This document shows positions 25,073 to 34,059 of a stretch of 64,000 bases of DNA, piece after piece. Source of the DNA: Oceanisphaera arctica. GTDB taxonomy: Bacteria; Pseudomonadota; Gammaproteobacteria; Enterobacterales; Aeromonadaceae. A model generated the notes under the pieces. The model was not told the DNA's origin. It saw only the letters and a program-made list of their open reading frames with translations, and made no database searches. The stretch lies in NCBI RefSeq assembly GCF_002936955.1, contig NZ_MPZM01000005.1, forward strand, positions 1-64,000, given 5' to 3'. Position 1 is the stretch's first letter. Every line of letters starts with the position of its first letter. The position numbers and the translations under genes were made by a program.

Positions 25073-26734
25073 CTCGGGCAGCAGCTGCTCCCACTGAATC
25101 TTGCTTCCCTTCGGCCAGCGCTGCTCCAGATCCGCATATTGCTGCTCCAGCAGGTGGCGTTTGATCTTGAGCGTGGGGGTCATGATGTTGTTTTCTATGG
25201 TCCAGGGAGCCTGCATCACCAAGATACCGCCCAGCCGCTGGTGAGATTCCAGTTGCCGGTTGATATGATCCAGAGTCGCGTTCAGTTGCTCGGCGACAGG
25301 CCCTTTATGGTGCAGGTCGGTACCCTCAGCCAACTGCACCAGGGCCAGCGGCTGCGCCTGACCACTGCCAATCACGCAGGCCTGCTCTATCAAGGCGTTG
25401 TCGGTCAGCATAGATTCAATAGGCACTGGCAGTACATACTTGCCTTTGGCGGTCTTGAAAGCATCTTTTATCCGACCTGTGATAGTGAGATAGCCTTCAT
25501 CGTCAAGCGCTCCCTGATCGCCGGTATGCAACCAGGCATCCTGCAGTGTCTCGCGAGTGGCCGACTCCTGCTTGTAGTATCCGCGCATCATGCCCGGGCA
25601 ACGGCAGAGTATTTCGCCGTTGTCGGCAATGCGAATGTCGACATGAACGCCAGGCTTGCCCACGGTACCCACCTTGTCGGAGCGAAAGGGATAATTCAGG
25701 GTGGAATAGGCCAGGTTTTCGGTCATGCCCCAGGCTTCGGTAATGGGCATGTCAATCTGCTCGTACCAGCGCAGCAGCGACGGCGATACCGGGGCCGAGC
25801 CACAGCCCAAAACACGGGCATCGCCGAGACCCAGACCGGCCCGAATCTTCTTTTTGACCAGCCCGGAGATAAACGGAATTTTCAGCAGCACATTCAGTTT
25901 TTTCTGGGGCAGCCTGGCCAGTATGCCGCTGCGAAAGTTGGTCCACAGCCGGGGCACCGAGATAAATACCGTGGGCGAGATGGTTTTCACATCATCGATG
26001 AAGGTGTCCAGACTCTGGGCGAAGCCAACCTGTACACCGCCATAGAGGCTGGCCCCCAGCACATAGACGCGCTCGGTAATGTGCGACAGCGGCAGATAGG
26101 AAAAGGCGCGATCCTCGCTGTTCAGCCCCACGGTTTCCACTATGCCCTGGCAGGCCGCCGCATAGGCACCAAAGTCGATAATCACGCCCTTGGGGTGGCC
26201 GGTACTGCCCGAGGTATAGACCAGGCTCATCAGTCGATCCGGCGTTGGCGCCGGCGGCCGTGCTATGGGGTCGTGCGCCAGCAGGCTGTCCCAGCTGTGC
26301 TGAGTATGCATGGTGGACGGATACGGCATGGCAATACGGAGAATACCTTCGGGGATGCCCGGCTCCTGAACGCTCGGCTCGTCCAACTTGCCGGTAATAA
26401 TGGCCCGGCTTTCACTGTGCTCCAGCACATAACGCACCGTGTCGGCACCGGCGGTGGGATAGATGGGCACGCTGACAAAGCCACCCATCTGCAGGGCAAA
26501 GTCGCAGATAAACCACTCGGCACAGTTTTTGGACAGCAAGGCCACCTTGTCGCCGGGTGCCAGCCCCAGGGCATTCAGGCCCGCCACCAGACGAGAAGCC
26601 TGATCCAGCACCCGGGACCAGCTGTAATGATGCCAGTGGCCATCTTTCGGCTGATGCAAATAGACGTCTTCAGGCTGATGTTCGGCCCTGTAGTACAGCA
26701 TTTCCAGCGGGAGCTTGTCGGGAGTGTGTGTCAT
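25064..26734 (-). CDS. AMP-dependent long-chain acyl-CoA synthetase
   Basis: The 556-residue protein is an ANL-superfamily adenylating enzyme. It has the P-loop-like YTSGSTGHPKGV, the AWGMTE adenine motif (ITEAWGMTENLAYS) and WLHTGDQGALDDEGYLTITGR, with the C-terminal hinge. The best match by eye is the FadD15/long-chain group, which activates fatty acids with ATP and CoA. The start MTHTPDK at 26734 follows AAGGAC. It is a single-gene unit; its role could be lipid uptake or recycling. Confidence 0.88.
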   Translation of the reverse strand: MTHTPDKLPLEMLYYRAEHQPEDVYLHQPKDGHWHHYSWSRVLDQASRLVAGLNALGLAPGDKVALLSKNCAEWFICDFALQMGGFVSVPIYPTAGADTVRYVLEHSESRAIITGKLDEPSVQEPGIPEGILRIAMPYPSTMHTQHSWDSLLAHDPIARPPAPTPDRLMSLVYTSGSTGHPKGVIIDFGAYAAACQGIVETVGLNSEDRAFSYLPLSHITERVYVLGASLYGGVQVGFAQSLDTFIDDVKTISPTVFISVPRLWTNFRSGILARLPQKKLNVLLKIPFISGLVKKKIRAGLGLGDARVLGCGSAPVSPSLLRWYEQIDMPITEAWGMTENLAYSTLNYPFRSDKVGTVGKPGVHVDIRIADNGEILCRCPGMMRGYYKQESATRETLQDAWLHTGDQGALDDEGYLTITGRIKDAFKTAKGKYVLPVPIESMLTDNALIEQACVIGSGQAQPLALVQLAEGTDLHHKGPVAEQLNATLDHINRQLESHQRLGGILVMQAPWTIENNIMTPTLKIKRHLLEQQYADLEQRWPKGSKIQWEQLLPEKK

Positions 26735-26912
26735 GAGCGTCCTTGGCAACAGGGGTTTTCGTATTTAGTAGCATAGCCGAAAGAGCCCGTTTTGAGGCTG
26801 CCAACTTGTTGATGTGTCTCAAAAAGACGATGCGGTACGCCGAACCGGGCTCAAAAGACGTACTCTAATACTTTCCTGAAAAATTATGTCGAACACCCTG
26901 ACTTGTATTCTC

Positions 26913-27512
26913 TCAGCTCGACAATAGACAAAGCTCAATCTCTTCATTCGCTTCCCACGGCAGCCAGGGCAGGCCGACTTTCATGGCCGTCACCATGACA
27001 TCCCGCTCATGCCCCAGGTAGCCATACACCCGGATACCAAAGATGTGCAACATCAGGCTCGCCGCATACTGCCGGGCCAGCTCGGGCGCATAGAGGCGCC
27101 CCAGATAGTCGGCATAAAGGCTTTCAATGTCGGTCAGGTAGACACTCACCTTGTGCTGCAGGGCGCCTCCTGATGCGGCCAGCTCCAGCTGGCTTTTCAC
27201 CAGAAAACAGCTGCAGTAATCCACCTTGCCGGCCTCATCCACCATGCGCAGCAATTGCCGGCATATTCCCTCGCCGATGGACGGAGCCTGCTCCAGCACC
27301 TGACACAGCATAGACTTGGCCTGACCGGCATAGTGTTCCAATGCCGTCTGGTAAAGCGCTTCCTTGCTGCCAAACGCCAGGTACAGGCTACCCGGCTTGA
27401 GTCCGGTTGCCTTGACGACCCGCTGAATGGAGGCACCGCTAAAGCCCTGCTGCCAGAATAGTCGGGTTGCATCCCGAATCACCTGTTCTCGATCAAACTG
27501 TACTCGTGTCAT
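26913..27512 (-). CDS. TetR-family repressor of the adjacent GST gene
   Basis: The 199-residue protein has an N-terminal helix-turn-helix (REQVIRDATRLFWQQGFSGA, then GLKPGSLYLAFGSKEALY) and an all-helical ligand domain resembling the AcrR/NemR group. It is divergent from the glutathione transferase gene. The space between them has a long palindrome (27579-27617), so autoregulation and control of the GST gene are likely. Two cysteines (DYCSCF) near residue 100 could sense electrophiles, which is inference. An upstream GTG at 27518 is a possible alternative start. Confidence 0.87.
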   Translation of the reverse strand: MTRVQFDREQVIRDATRLFWQQGFSGASIQRVVKATGLKPGSLYLAFGSKEALYQTALEHYAGQAKSMLCQVLEQAPSIGEGICRQLLRMVDEAGKVDYCSCFLVKSQLELAASGGALQHKVSVYLTDIESLYADYLGRLYAPELARQYAASLMLHIFGIRVYGYLGHERDVMVTAMKVGLPWLPWEANEEIELCLLSS

Positions 27513-27578
27513 TTTCACTACTGCCTTGAATCATCTGGCTGAAGTATACCTTTTGCTTCAAACCATGTTCAAATCAAC

Positions 27579-27617
27579 TTGAACGTTCACTCAAGCCATG
27601 CTTGAATGAACGTTCAA
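27579..27617. promoter_or_regulatory. Palindromic operator between tetR and GST genes
   Basis: TTGAACGTTCA-C-TCAAG and CTTGA-A-TGAACGTTCAA are inverted around CCATG with one mismatch; each arm contains the smaller palindrome TTGAACGTTCA. This is the expected form for a divergent TetR operator. Confidence 0.72.
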
Positions 27618-27635
27618 ATTATACCGGAGCCCCCC

Positions 27636-28334
27636 ATGATCAAATTCTTTTTTAACCGTGCACCCAATCCACTGAAGATTGCCCTCTACCTGGAAGAAAC
27701 AGGTCTGCCCTATGAAGCCGTGCCCGTCGACACCCGCAAAGGCGAACAGCACTCCCCCGCCTTTCGCGCCATCAACCCCAATGGCAAGGTGCCGGCCATT
27801 GAAGACAATGGCGTGCGGGTATTCGACTCCACCGCCATTCTGCTCTACCTGGCCGAAAAATCAGGTCATCTGGCAGGCGCCCCGCAGGATCGCGCCGAGC
27901 TATTGTCCTGGATGATGTTTATCGCCAGCGGCGTCGGGCCCTTTTCCGGCCAGGCGGTACACTTCAAGCACATGGCACCGGAAACGATCCCCTATGCCAT
28001 CAACCGCTACGAGCGTGAGACAGAACGTCATTACGAGGTGCTGGATACGCACCTCGAGAACCGCCAGTACATGGTCGGTGACAGCTACAGCATTGCCGAT
28101 ATTTCGGTCTGGGGCTGGATCGACAAGGCCGCCTTCATCCTGGGGGAAGACGTCCCGCAGGCCTATCCGAACCTGATGCGCTGGTTCGACAGCGTCAACA
28201 ACCGCCCCGCCGTTGCCCGCGCCCGGGACGTCGGCAAGGATGTCTCGTTCAAGACGGAGCTTGACGAAGCCAGCAAGCGTGCCATGTTCCCGCAGAACTA
28301 TCCTAAAGCGTCCAACACCACCAAAACCGCCTAA
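27636..28334 (+). CDS. Glutathione S-transferase, YfcG/YghU-like
   Basis: The 232-residue protein has a thioredoxin-like N-terminal domain (FNRAPNPLKIALYLEETGLP; NPNGKVPAIED; FDSTAILLYLAE) and a helical C-terminal domain with SIADISVWGWID. The NxxPxK-type start and DSTAI match the Nu-class YfcG/YghU group that has disulfide-bond reductase activity with glutathione. It is divergent from the TetR gene and shares its operator, so induction by electrophiles is likely. The start at 27636 follows GGAGC. Confidence 0.9.
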   Translation: MIKFFFNRAPNPLKIALYLEETGLPYEAVPVDTRKGEQHSPAFRAINPNGKVPAIEDNGVRVFDSTAILLYLAEKSGHLAGAPQDRAELLSWMMFIASGVGPFSGQAVHFKHMAPETIPYAINRYERETERHYEVLDTHLENRQYMVGDSYSIADISVWGWIDKAAFILGEDVPQAYPNLMRWFDSVNNRPAVARARDVGKDVSFKTELDEASKRAMFPQNYPKASNTTKTA

Positions 28335-28420
28335 AGAGAAACAGAAGCAGACACGGCAGGCTCAAAACAAGAGCCTGCTGTAACGACGATTCCAAGAACT
28401 TCCCCTGGTCAGGATAATAC

Positions 28421-28762
28421 TCAACGCAGCCTGTCGGCCCATTTTCCGTTATGGTCTCTGTCGCAGTTTTCTTCGGTATCATACGCAATGCCGCCTGCCA
28501 CAGATTTTGGATTGATGCCCACAGCGGAGAGCTTTTTCTGGATCAGGGCATTCAATTCTTTATGACTGCTGCCGGCGATAAAACTTGCGAGGTTTTCATT
28601 TGTATCGAAAACACATACAACCTTTAAACTTGCAGGAAAGTCAGAATAATCAACAATATGGGTAAGCCATTGAAACCCATTAATTTCTTTCAATGCCATA
28701 TCGCAAACGACGGTCAACTCGACTCTAAGCCGATTTTCTATTTTTTTGTCCGTTTTTCGCAC
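28421..28762 (-). CDS. Conserved small protein, often labelled Fis-family
   Basis: The 113-residue protein begins with GTG after AAGGTGAT (MRKTDKKIENRLRVELTVVC). It has VCVFDTNENL and ends with YDTEENCDRDHNGKWADR. Similar proteins in proteobacteria are annotated as Fis-family regulators, but I see no Fis-type C-terminal helix-turn-helix, so that label is doubtful. Function is unknown. It stands alone between the GST gene and the GGDEF pseudogene. Confidence 0.68.
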   Translation of the reverse strand: MRKTDKKIENRLRVELTVVCDMALKEINGFQWLTHIVDYSDFPASLKVVCVFDTNENLASFIAGSSHKELNALIQKKLSAVGINPKSVAGGIAYDTEENCDRDHNGKWADRLR

Positions 28763-28836
28763 ACATCACCTTATTTTGTCTCACGCCAAAAAAACGGGTG
28801 GCTTGCGGCCTGCTCCCACCCTTGCGCTGCGGCGTA

Positions 28837-29964
28837 TCAGCCTGGCAGGGGAAAGCACTCCGACTGCTGGGTGAGCTCGATAGCGCAGACTCTGTCCCGT
28901 CCCTCTTCCTTAGCCCGATACAATTGTCTGTCGGCGGCCGCCAGCAAGGCCTGAGGGGTCAGGTCGGGAGTGGGTATCAGTGTTACCACGCCCTGGCTGA
29001 TGGTCACCCGATTGCCACTCTTCGAGCCCAGATGTTCAATGTTAAGCGCCCTCACCGCCGCTTACATCACCTCCGATCGCTGGATGGCACCCCGGAAGTC
29101 GGTATCGGGAAGAATACAGACAAACTCCTCGCCACCAGATCGTGCGGTCGCCGAACAGACTGGTTTAACGCCTCCGCGACCGCAATCAGACAGCTGTCTC
29201 CTTCCTGATGTCCGTATATATCGTTGAACCGTTTGAAATAGTCCAGATCCAGCAGCACCAGCGACAACGGACGTCCTTCACGCTGGCAGCGCGCCAGCTG
29301 AGCGACAGCTGAGCGACAGCTGAGCGACAGCTGAGCGACAGCTCTTCATCGAATTTGCGCCGATTGGCCACCTTGGTCAGGCTATTGAGCATGGCAAGGG
29401 AGCGCAACATATCGCTTTGCTGCTTCAACGCCAGGTGGGTGCGCACCCGGGCCGAGACGATCACCGGGTTGATGGGCTTGGTAATAAAGTCTACAGCACC
29501 AATTTCAAATCCCAGGACTTCTTCCGCTTCCTGACTCTGGGAGGTCACGAAAATAACCGGAATATCCCGGGTTTCCGGCTCCGCTTTCAGCCGGCGACAG
29601 ACTTCATGGCCACTGAGCCCTGGCATAACCACATTCAGCAGTATGATATCCGGACGCTGCTCCCGGAAGAGGGTCATCCCCTGCTCGCCGCTCGGCGGCA
29701 TCTTCCTCGAACCCCCTCAGCAGTCGTCGATACAGATGCGCTCTCCCACCGAAGCGGCGAATAACATCGTCGATGTTCTCATCCGTTCCGGCCTGGTGCT
29801 CAAGCGGCTTGGTCACCTTTGGTCCATCGATATTGGCACTAAACGACTGCAGCATGGCCACCAGTTGCTCTATATCCACCGGCTTGCCGATGTGCGCATT
29901 CATGCCCGCGGCCAGACAGGATTTGGTGATACCTTTCGCAGTGGATTCCGAGGAGTGGATTCCG
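28837..29964 (-). pseudogene. Decayed hybrid sensor kinase / response regulator-GGDEF gene
   Basis: Read along the minus strand, the pieces are as follows: the end of a receiver domain (SCLAAGMNAHIGKPVDIEQL), an HPt-like stretch (IRRFGGRAHLYRRLLRGFE), a junction in another frame to a second receiver (REQRPDIILLNVVMPGLSGH...VIFVTSQ...DFITKPINP), and a GGDEF domain. The last domain is broken three times. An 11-bp tandem repeat at 29296-29343 shifts the frame before LVLLDLDYFKRFNDIYGHQ. About 13 bases appear lost just before GGEEFVCILPDTD. A TAA lies in frame shortly after. The C-terminus (AAADRQLYRAKEEGRDRV) is intact. No active cyclase can be made. Confidence 0.82.
29296..29343. repeat. 11-bp tandem repeat, about 4.4 copies
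   Basis: The unit AGCTGAGCGAC occurs four times in a row, followed by AGCT. It lies inside the GGDEF pseudogene. Removing one unit restores the frame from the receiver domain into LVLLDLDYF. Confidence 0.9.
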
Positions 29965-29998
29965 AGGAGTGGAGCACTGGTGCGGAAAGCCCCAAAAC

Positions 29999-30032
29999 GA
30001 AAAAACCCGCCGATTTCTCAGCGGGTTTTTCT
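29999..30032 (-). terminator. Terminator of tRNA-Ser
   Basis: Minus strand: AAACCCGCTGAGAAATCGGC then GGGTTTTTT, directly after the tRNA gene. Confidence 0.85.
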
Positions 30033-30038
30033 TGAAGA

Positions 30039-30126
30039 TGGCGGTGAGGGAGAGATTCGAACTCTCGATACGTTGCCGTATACACGCTTTCCAGGCGTGC
30101 TCCTTAAGCCACTCGGACACCTCACC
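30039..30126 (-). tRNA. tRNA-Ser (anticodon GGA)
   Basis: The 88-nt minus-strand sequence starts GGTGAGGTGTCCGAGTGG. It has anticodon loop CTGGAAA, a long variable arm typical of serine tRNA (TATACGGCAACGTATC), GTTCGAATC in the T loop and encoded CCA. Confidence 0.96.
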
Positions 30127-30370
30127 AGATTTTGCTTGGCTGCCGGTCCGTTACCGTCCTCGGCGAGCGGGGCATATAGTAGGCAAGCCGCTGCCGGGGT
30201 GCAATCTTTTTTTGCCCGCACCTGAACCGTTTGCACAATATTGCGCCACTATGACTTCACGATCACGCCACTGCGGTGGTGCCCAAGGCTTGGCAGGCCG
30301 AGAGAGGCGACGCCGAGGGGCGACTCTGGCATAATGACGGCCCGGTTTTTTCAGGTAAATTAGGACGATA

Positions 30371-31087
30371 ATGACGGAAACTGCAGCGCTAACTCAGCTT
30401 AACGAACGCTTTCGGGGCTATTACCCGGTGGTGATCGACGTGGAAACCGGCGGTTTTAATGCCAGAACCGATGCGTTGCTGGAAATTGCCGCCATTACCC
30501 TGAAGATGGACAAGAATGGCTGGCTGGTGCCGGATCAGACCTTTCATTTTCATGTCTCCCCCTTCGAAGGCGCCAACCTGGAACCCGCCGCCCTGGCCTT
30601 TACCGGCATAGACCCTTTCAGTGCCCTGCGCGGGGCCGTGACCGAGCAGGAAGCCCTGGAGCAGATATTCAAGGGTATCCGTAAAGGACTCAAGGCCAAC
30701 AAGTGTCAGCGCGGCATCGTGGTGGCCCACAACGCCTCCTTCGATCACGGCTTCGTAATGGCGGCGGCAGAGCGGGCGGGCATCAAGCGTAACCCCTTTC
30801 ATCCCTTTGCCACCTTCGACACCGCCACCCTTGCCGGTCTGGCATTAGGGCAAACGGTGCTGGCCAAGGCCTGCAAGGCCGCCGGTATGGACTTCGACAA
30901 TAAAGAGGCGCACAGCGCCCTCTATGACACCCAGAAAACCACCGATCTGTTCTGCCGCATCGTCAACCGCTGGAAAGAGCTAGGCGGCTGGCCCCTCGCT
31001 CCCATCGTCACCGACAGTGACAGCGAGCAAGACAACGAAAGCAATGACGAAAGCGATGGCCAGAGCGAGTCGGTTCCCCTGGCATAA
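30371..31087 (+). CDS. rnt: Ribonuclease T
   Basis: RNase T trims the 3' ends of tRNA and other stable RNA. The 238-residue protein is a DEDDh exonuclease: [11 protein letters not shown] (Exo I), [11 protein letters not shown] (Exo II) and [11 protein letters not shown] (Exo III). An acidic Asp/Ser/Glu-rich tail (about 215-236) extends past the usual length of about 215 residues. It lies next to a tRNA gene. Confidence 0.94.
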   Translation: MTETAALTQLNERFRGYYPVVIDVETGGFNARTDALLEIAAITLKMDKNGWLVPDQTFHFHVSPFEGANLEPAALAFTGIDPFSALRGAVTEQEALEQIFKGIRKGLKANKCQRGIVVAHNASFDHGFVMAAAERAGIKRNPFHPFATFDTATLAGLALGQTVLAKACKAAGMDFDNKEAHSALYDTQKTTDLFCRIVNRWKELGGWPLAPIVTDSDSEQDNESNDESDGQSESVPLA

Positions 31088-31114
31088 CGCCACCTTCGTC
31101 ATCGTCAACTCTGC

Positions 31115-31140
31115 TCCCGACCCGGGTCGCCCGGTCGGGA
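31115..31140. terminator. Hairpin between convergent rnt and cupin genes
   Basis: TCCCGACC and GGTCGGGA form a stem around a GC-rich loop. No T-run follows, so termination is only likely. Confidence 0.4.
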
Positions 31141-31144
31141 CAGC

Positions 31145-31852
31145 TTAATCGGCGGTAACCGCGCCCAGGTGCCCGGTTCTGACCCACAAGCGGGTGTCGG
31201 GGCCGGCTTGCAGCTGGGGCTGACTGCCGGGAGGAAAGCGCAACCAGCTTAGCCCCGGATAGTGCGCCGTCCCCTTGCTCGCCTCCCCTGCCTGCTCTTG
31301 TTTGGCAGGGACGTCTCCTTCCAGCAGCTCCCCTTCCAGTACAAGAATTTCCAGCCCGTGTCGATAACAGCAGGACGGAAAGGCCCCACCATCGGGAAAA
31401 TGCAGCACGCTGGTATGTACACCGCCATGATGGTGCAGCGGCAGCCGGCGATAACCCTGACCACCGGTGATCCATAATCTCTGCTCAGGCAGCACCTTCA
31501 GCCACATATCATCATCTTCATCAAACTGATTCAACTTGACGAAAATCACGCAACCCTCGCGGGTGAAGGAGCCGTGGCGGCTGCCGGGCGGATGGCGCAC
31601 ATAGCTGCCGGCGGGGTAATCGCCGTTTTCGTCGGAAAAGGTCCCTTCCAGCACCCAGAACTCTTCACCCAGTGGGTGCAGATGCTCGGGAAAGTGAGAG
31701 TCTGGTTCAAACCGCACCAGGCTGGTGACATGGCCGCTCTCGACCTGCTGTCGCTCCAGCGGATAGCGCCATACGCCAGCCGCAGGCGATGGCTGCCAGC
31801 GGCTGGCGTCGTAGTTAAGGGAAAGGGGTTGGGAAAAATTCATGTTCAGCAT
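31145..31852 (-). CDS. Bicupin protein, ChrR-like
   Basis: The 235-residue cytosolic protein has two cupin repeats. The first contains FPEHLHPLGEEFWVLEGTFSDENG (core HLHPLGEEFWVLEG) and YPAGSYVRHPPGSRHG. The second contains FPSCCYRHGLEILVLEGELL. His and Glu ligands suggest metal binding. It resembles the cupin domain of ChrR anti-sigma factors but lacks the zinc-binding anti-sigma domain, so it may be a free-standing dioxygenase-like protein. MNFSQ at 31843 is an alternative start. Confidence 0.75.
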   Translation of the reverse strand: MLNMNFSQPLSLNYDASRWQPSPAAGVWRYPLERQQVESGHVTSLVRFEPDSHFPEHLHPLGEEFWVLEGTFSDENGDYPAGSYVRHPPGSRHGSFTREGCVIFVKLNQFDEDDDMWLKVLPEQRLWITGGQGYRRLPLHHHGGVHTSVLHFPDGGAFPSCCYRHGLEILVLEGELLEGDVPAKQEQAGEASKGTAHYPGLSWLRFPPGSQPQLQAGPDTRLWVRTGHLGAVTAD

Positions 31853-32065
31853 CGGTTCATGTCCCGACAGACGAGGGTAAGCTCATCCTCGCCTGCCCCC
31901 GCGTTTGGGTCAAGAAGGAAACGCCGTGAGGCGTGACATGGTAGATACCATTTATGCGGCGCAAACCCGCAAACGACTCGGCGTTTGCAGGCATGGCGTT
32001 ATCACCTGAACGTCTCGCGTGCTCTGATCCGCCAGCTGAAGCGGCGGCTACAAAACACTGACAGC

Positions 32066-33544
32066 TTATTGCTCATGGCTTACGGCTGTAGTGACATACC
32101 GATACCCTTCGCCGTCGGCCACGAAGGTCAGGCGGTGGCTGATGCACGACGGGGCATCCTGCTGATGGTGCGACACAAACAGCAGCTGGGTGCCGCCTTC
32201 GGCCACCAGCAGATCGATCCAGCGCTTGACCCAGTGTCGGTTGAAGCTGTCCAGCCCCTGCAGCGGCTCGTCCAGGATCAGAATAGGCGGATGCTTGACC
32301 ATGGCGCGGGCAATCAGCAGCAGCCGTTGCTGACCGTAAGACAGATGACGGAAGGGCTCGTTGGCAAGCCGCTGCATACCAAGCAGGCTCAGCCATCGGT
32401 CGACCAGCGCCAGCTGGGCGTCGCCGGGCTGTTGATAGACGCCAATGGAGTCGAAGAAGCCGGACAGGATTACCGCCCTGGGGGTGGCGGTAACGCGGTA
32501 GTCCTGCTGCATGGTGGTGCTGACATAACCGATGTGCTGCTTGATGTCCCAGATAGTTTCGCCGCTGCCCCGTCGGTGACCAAACAGGGTCAGATCGTTG
32601 CTGTACCCTTGAGGGTGATCGCCGGTGACCAGGCTTAGCAGGGTCGACTTGCCGGCACCATTGGGGCCGATGATCTGCCAGTGCTGGCCCGGATTTACCT
32701 GCCAGTTCAGGCCGGTGAGAATACGCTTGTCGCCATAGCTGACGTTGATGTCACGCATGATGATGCGCGGGGTATCTGCATCCAGAGCCCGACGCTGTGC
32801 GTCCGGATCGGCCGGTGGCAGCGCCTGCGTCGACGCTTCCATCGCCGCCAGGTGGCTCAATTGCATCAGCTCGGCCGAGGCCGCCACTTCAGCCCGAGGG
32901 CCGGCCAGACTCAGCTCGCACTCGGTCAAGATGCCGAGCCGGTCGGCAAAGTCGGGGATTTCCTCGAAACGGTTGAGGATCAGCACCAGGGTCTGCCCCG
33001 ACGCCACCAGCTCATGCAGCAGGCTCATCAAGCCTTGGTGCGATGCCACGTCCAGGCCGTCGAAAGGTTCGTCCAGGATCAACAGTTCCGGCTGTTGCAA
33101 CAGGGCCCGGCACAGCAGCACCTTGCGGGTTTCACCGGTAGAAAGATGGCGAAAGCCCCGGTCGAGCAGCGCGGTAATGCCGAAGCGGGTGGCCAGGTCC
33201 TCCAGCTCGCCCGCATCGCCGCCGGCTTCCAGCATGATCTGCCGGGCGCTGTGCCCCTCGTCCTGATAGTCGAGCAAGTCGCTTTCGTCTTCTTCCCGCT
33301 CCCGGTCGGCCAGTTGCTGCAACTGTTCGAACGACACCCATTCGATACGATCGAAACCATTGTCGGCCTCCCCGCTCAGCTGTTTCAGCTCGCCGGCCAG
33401 GGCCCGGGCCAGGGCAGTTTTGCCGCTGCCATTGGCGCCGACAAAACTCCAACATTGCCCGGCGTCCAGCTCAAGCGCTTTGATGGACAGGCGATGATGT
33501 TCGCTGATGGCGAAGTCGGCGTGGCTGATACGAATGGCAGTCAT
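32066..33544 (-). CDS. modF: Tandem ABC ATPase, ModF-like
   Basis: The 492-residue protein has two nucleotide-binding domains. The first has VGANGSGKTAL, LSTGETRKVLL and LLILDEPFDGLD. The second has IGPNGAGKSTLL, LSYGQQRLLLIARAM and ILILDEPLQGLD. This matches E. coli ModF, a putative molybdate-linked ATPase. No modABC transporter genes are nearby and no permease is adjacent. The start MTAIRISHADF at 33544 is the family start; the longer frame to 33619 is rejected. Confidence 0.88.
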   Translation of the reverse strand: MTAIRISHADFAISEHHRLSIKALELDAGQCWSFVGANGSGKTALARALAGELKQLSGEADNGFDRIEWVSFEQLQQLADREREEDESDLLDYQDEGHSARQIMLEAGGDAGELEDLATRFGITALLDRGFRHLSTGETRKVLLCRALLQQPELLILDEPFDGLDVASHQGLMSLLHELVASGQTLVLILNRFEEIPDFADRLGILTECELSLAGPRAEVAASAELMQLSHLAAMEASTQALPPADPDAQRRALDADTPRIIMRDINVSYGDKRILTGLNWQVNPGQHWQIIGPNGAGKSTLLSLVTGDHPQGYSNDLTLFGHRRGSGETIWDIKQHIGYVSTTMQQDYRVTATPRAVILSGFFDSIGVYQQPGDAQLALVDRWLSLLGMQRLANEPFRHLSYGQQRLLLIARAMVKHPPILILDEPLQGLDSFNRHWVKRWIDLLVAEGGTQLLFVSHHQQDAPSCISHRLTFVADGEGYRYVTTAVSHEQ

Positions 33545-33714
33545 GGGGTCAAAGTTCCTTTTCGATGAATGGCAAAAAATCACATCATCGACAACCCGGC
33601 CCTGTGATGCAAGTAACAATATGCACGACTAAATTCCTAATTGTGAGCCAGCGCGCAACCGAAGACGGCAGAACAGGCTAACGTTTAGAGGTATTTTTTC
33701 ATCGAGGAATTCAT

Positions 33715-33960
33715 ATGCGCTATCACCCGGACCTGCTCAACGAACTGAATCTGCTGTTGCATTTCGATCTCGATACCACCCGGCAAGGCATCAAGGTACA
33801 TCACGACGCCGAGCCGTCGCTGATTGCCGCCGCCATTCGGCTGCATGAAAAGGGGCTGAGCACTCAGCCAGACGGGGGTTATCTGACCGACCTGGGACGG
33901 GAAGCCAGTGAACACGCCCAGGCCCTGCTGACACTGTTACGCGAGCCCGCCACCGCCTGA
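33715..33960 (+). CDS. TIGR02647 family protein
   Basis: The 81-residue protein matches TIGR02647: LNELNLLLHFDLDTTRQGIK, VHHDAEPSLIAA and DGGYLTDLGREASEHAQAL. The family occurs in marine gammaproteobacteria, and its function is unknown. It ends before a bidirectional terminator shared with the peroxiredoxin gene. Confidence 0.85.
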   Translation: MRYHPDLLNELNLLLHFDLDTTRQGIKVHHDAEPSLIAAAIRLHEKGLSTQPDGGYLTDLGREASEHAQALLTLLREPATA

Positions 33961-34004
33961 GATGTTCTTTCGGCGCTTGAATGGCGCCACTTTCATCACG
34001 TATA

Positions 34005-34037
34005 AAAAATGCCGGCAATTACTTGCCGGCATTTTTA
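34005..34037. terminator. Bidirectional terminator
   Basis: AAAAATGCCGGCAA, TTAC loop, TTGCCGGCATTTTTA between convergent genes. Confidence 0.88.
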
Positions 34038-34059
34038 TTTAATCTTGAATCGAGAAGGC

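Noticed and set aside
25139-26776. 545-codon open frame on the + strand
   Set aside because: Antisense to the acyl-CoA synthetase gene; His/Gln/Gly-rich composition typical of a shadow frame in GC-rich DNA.
29296-29343. Short tandem repeats considered as a CRISPR array
   Set aside because: Units are 11 bp with no spacers and lie inside a pseudogene. No CRISPR array was seen anywhere in the window.
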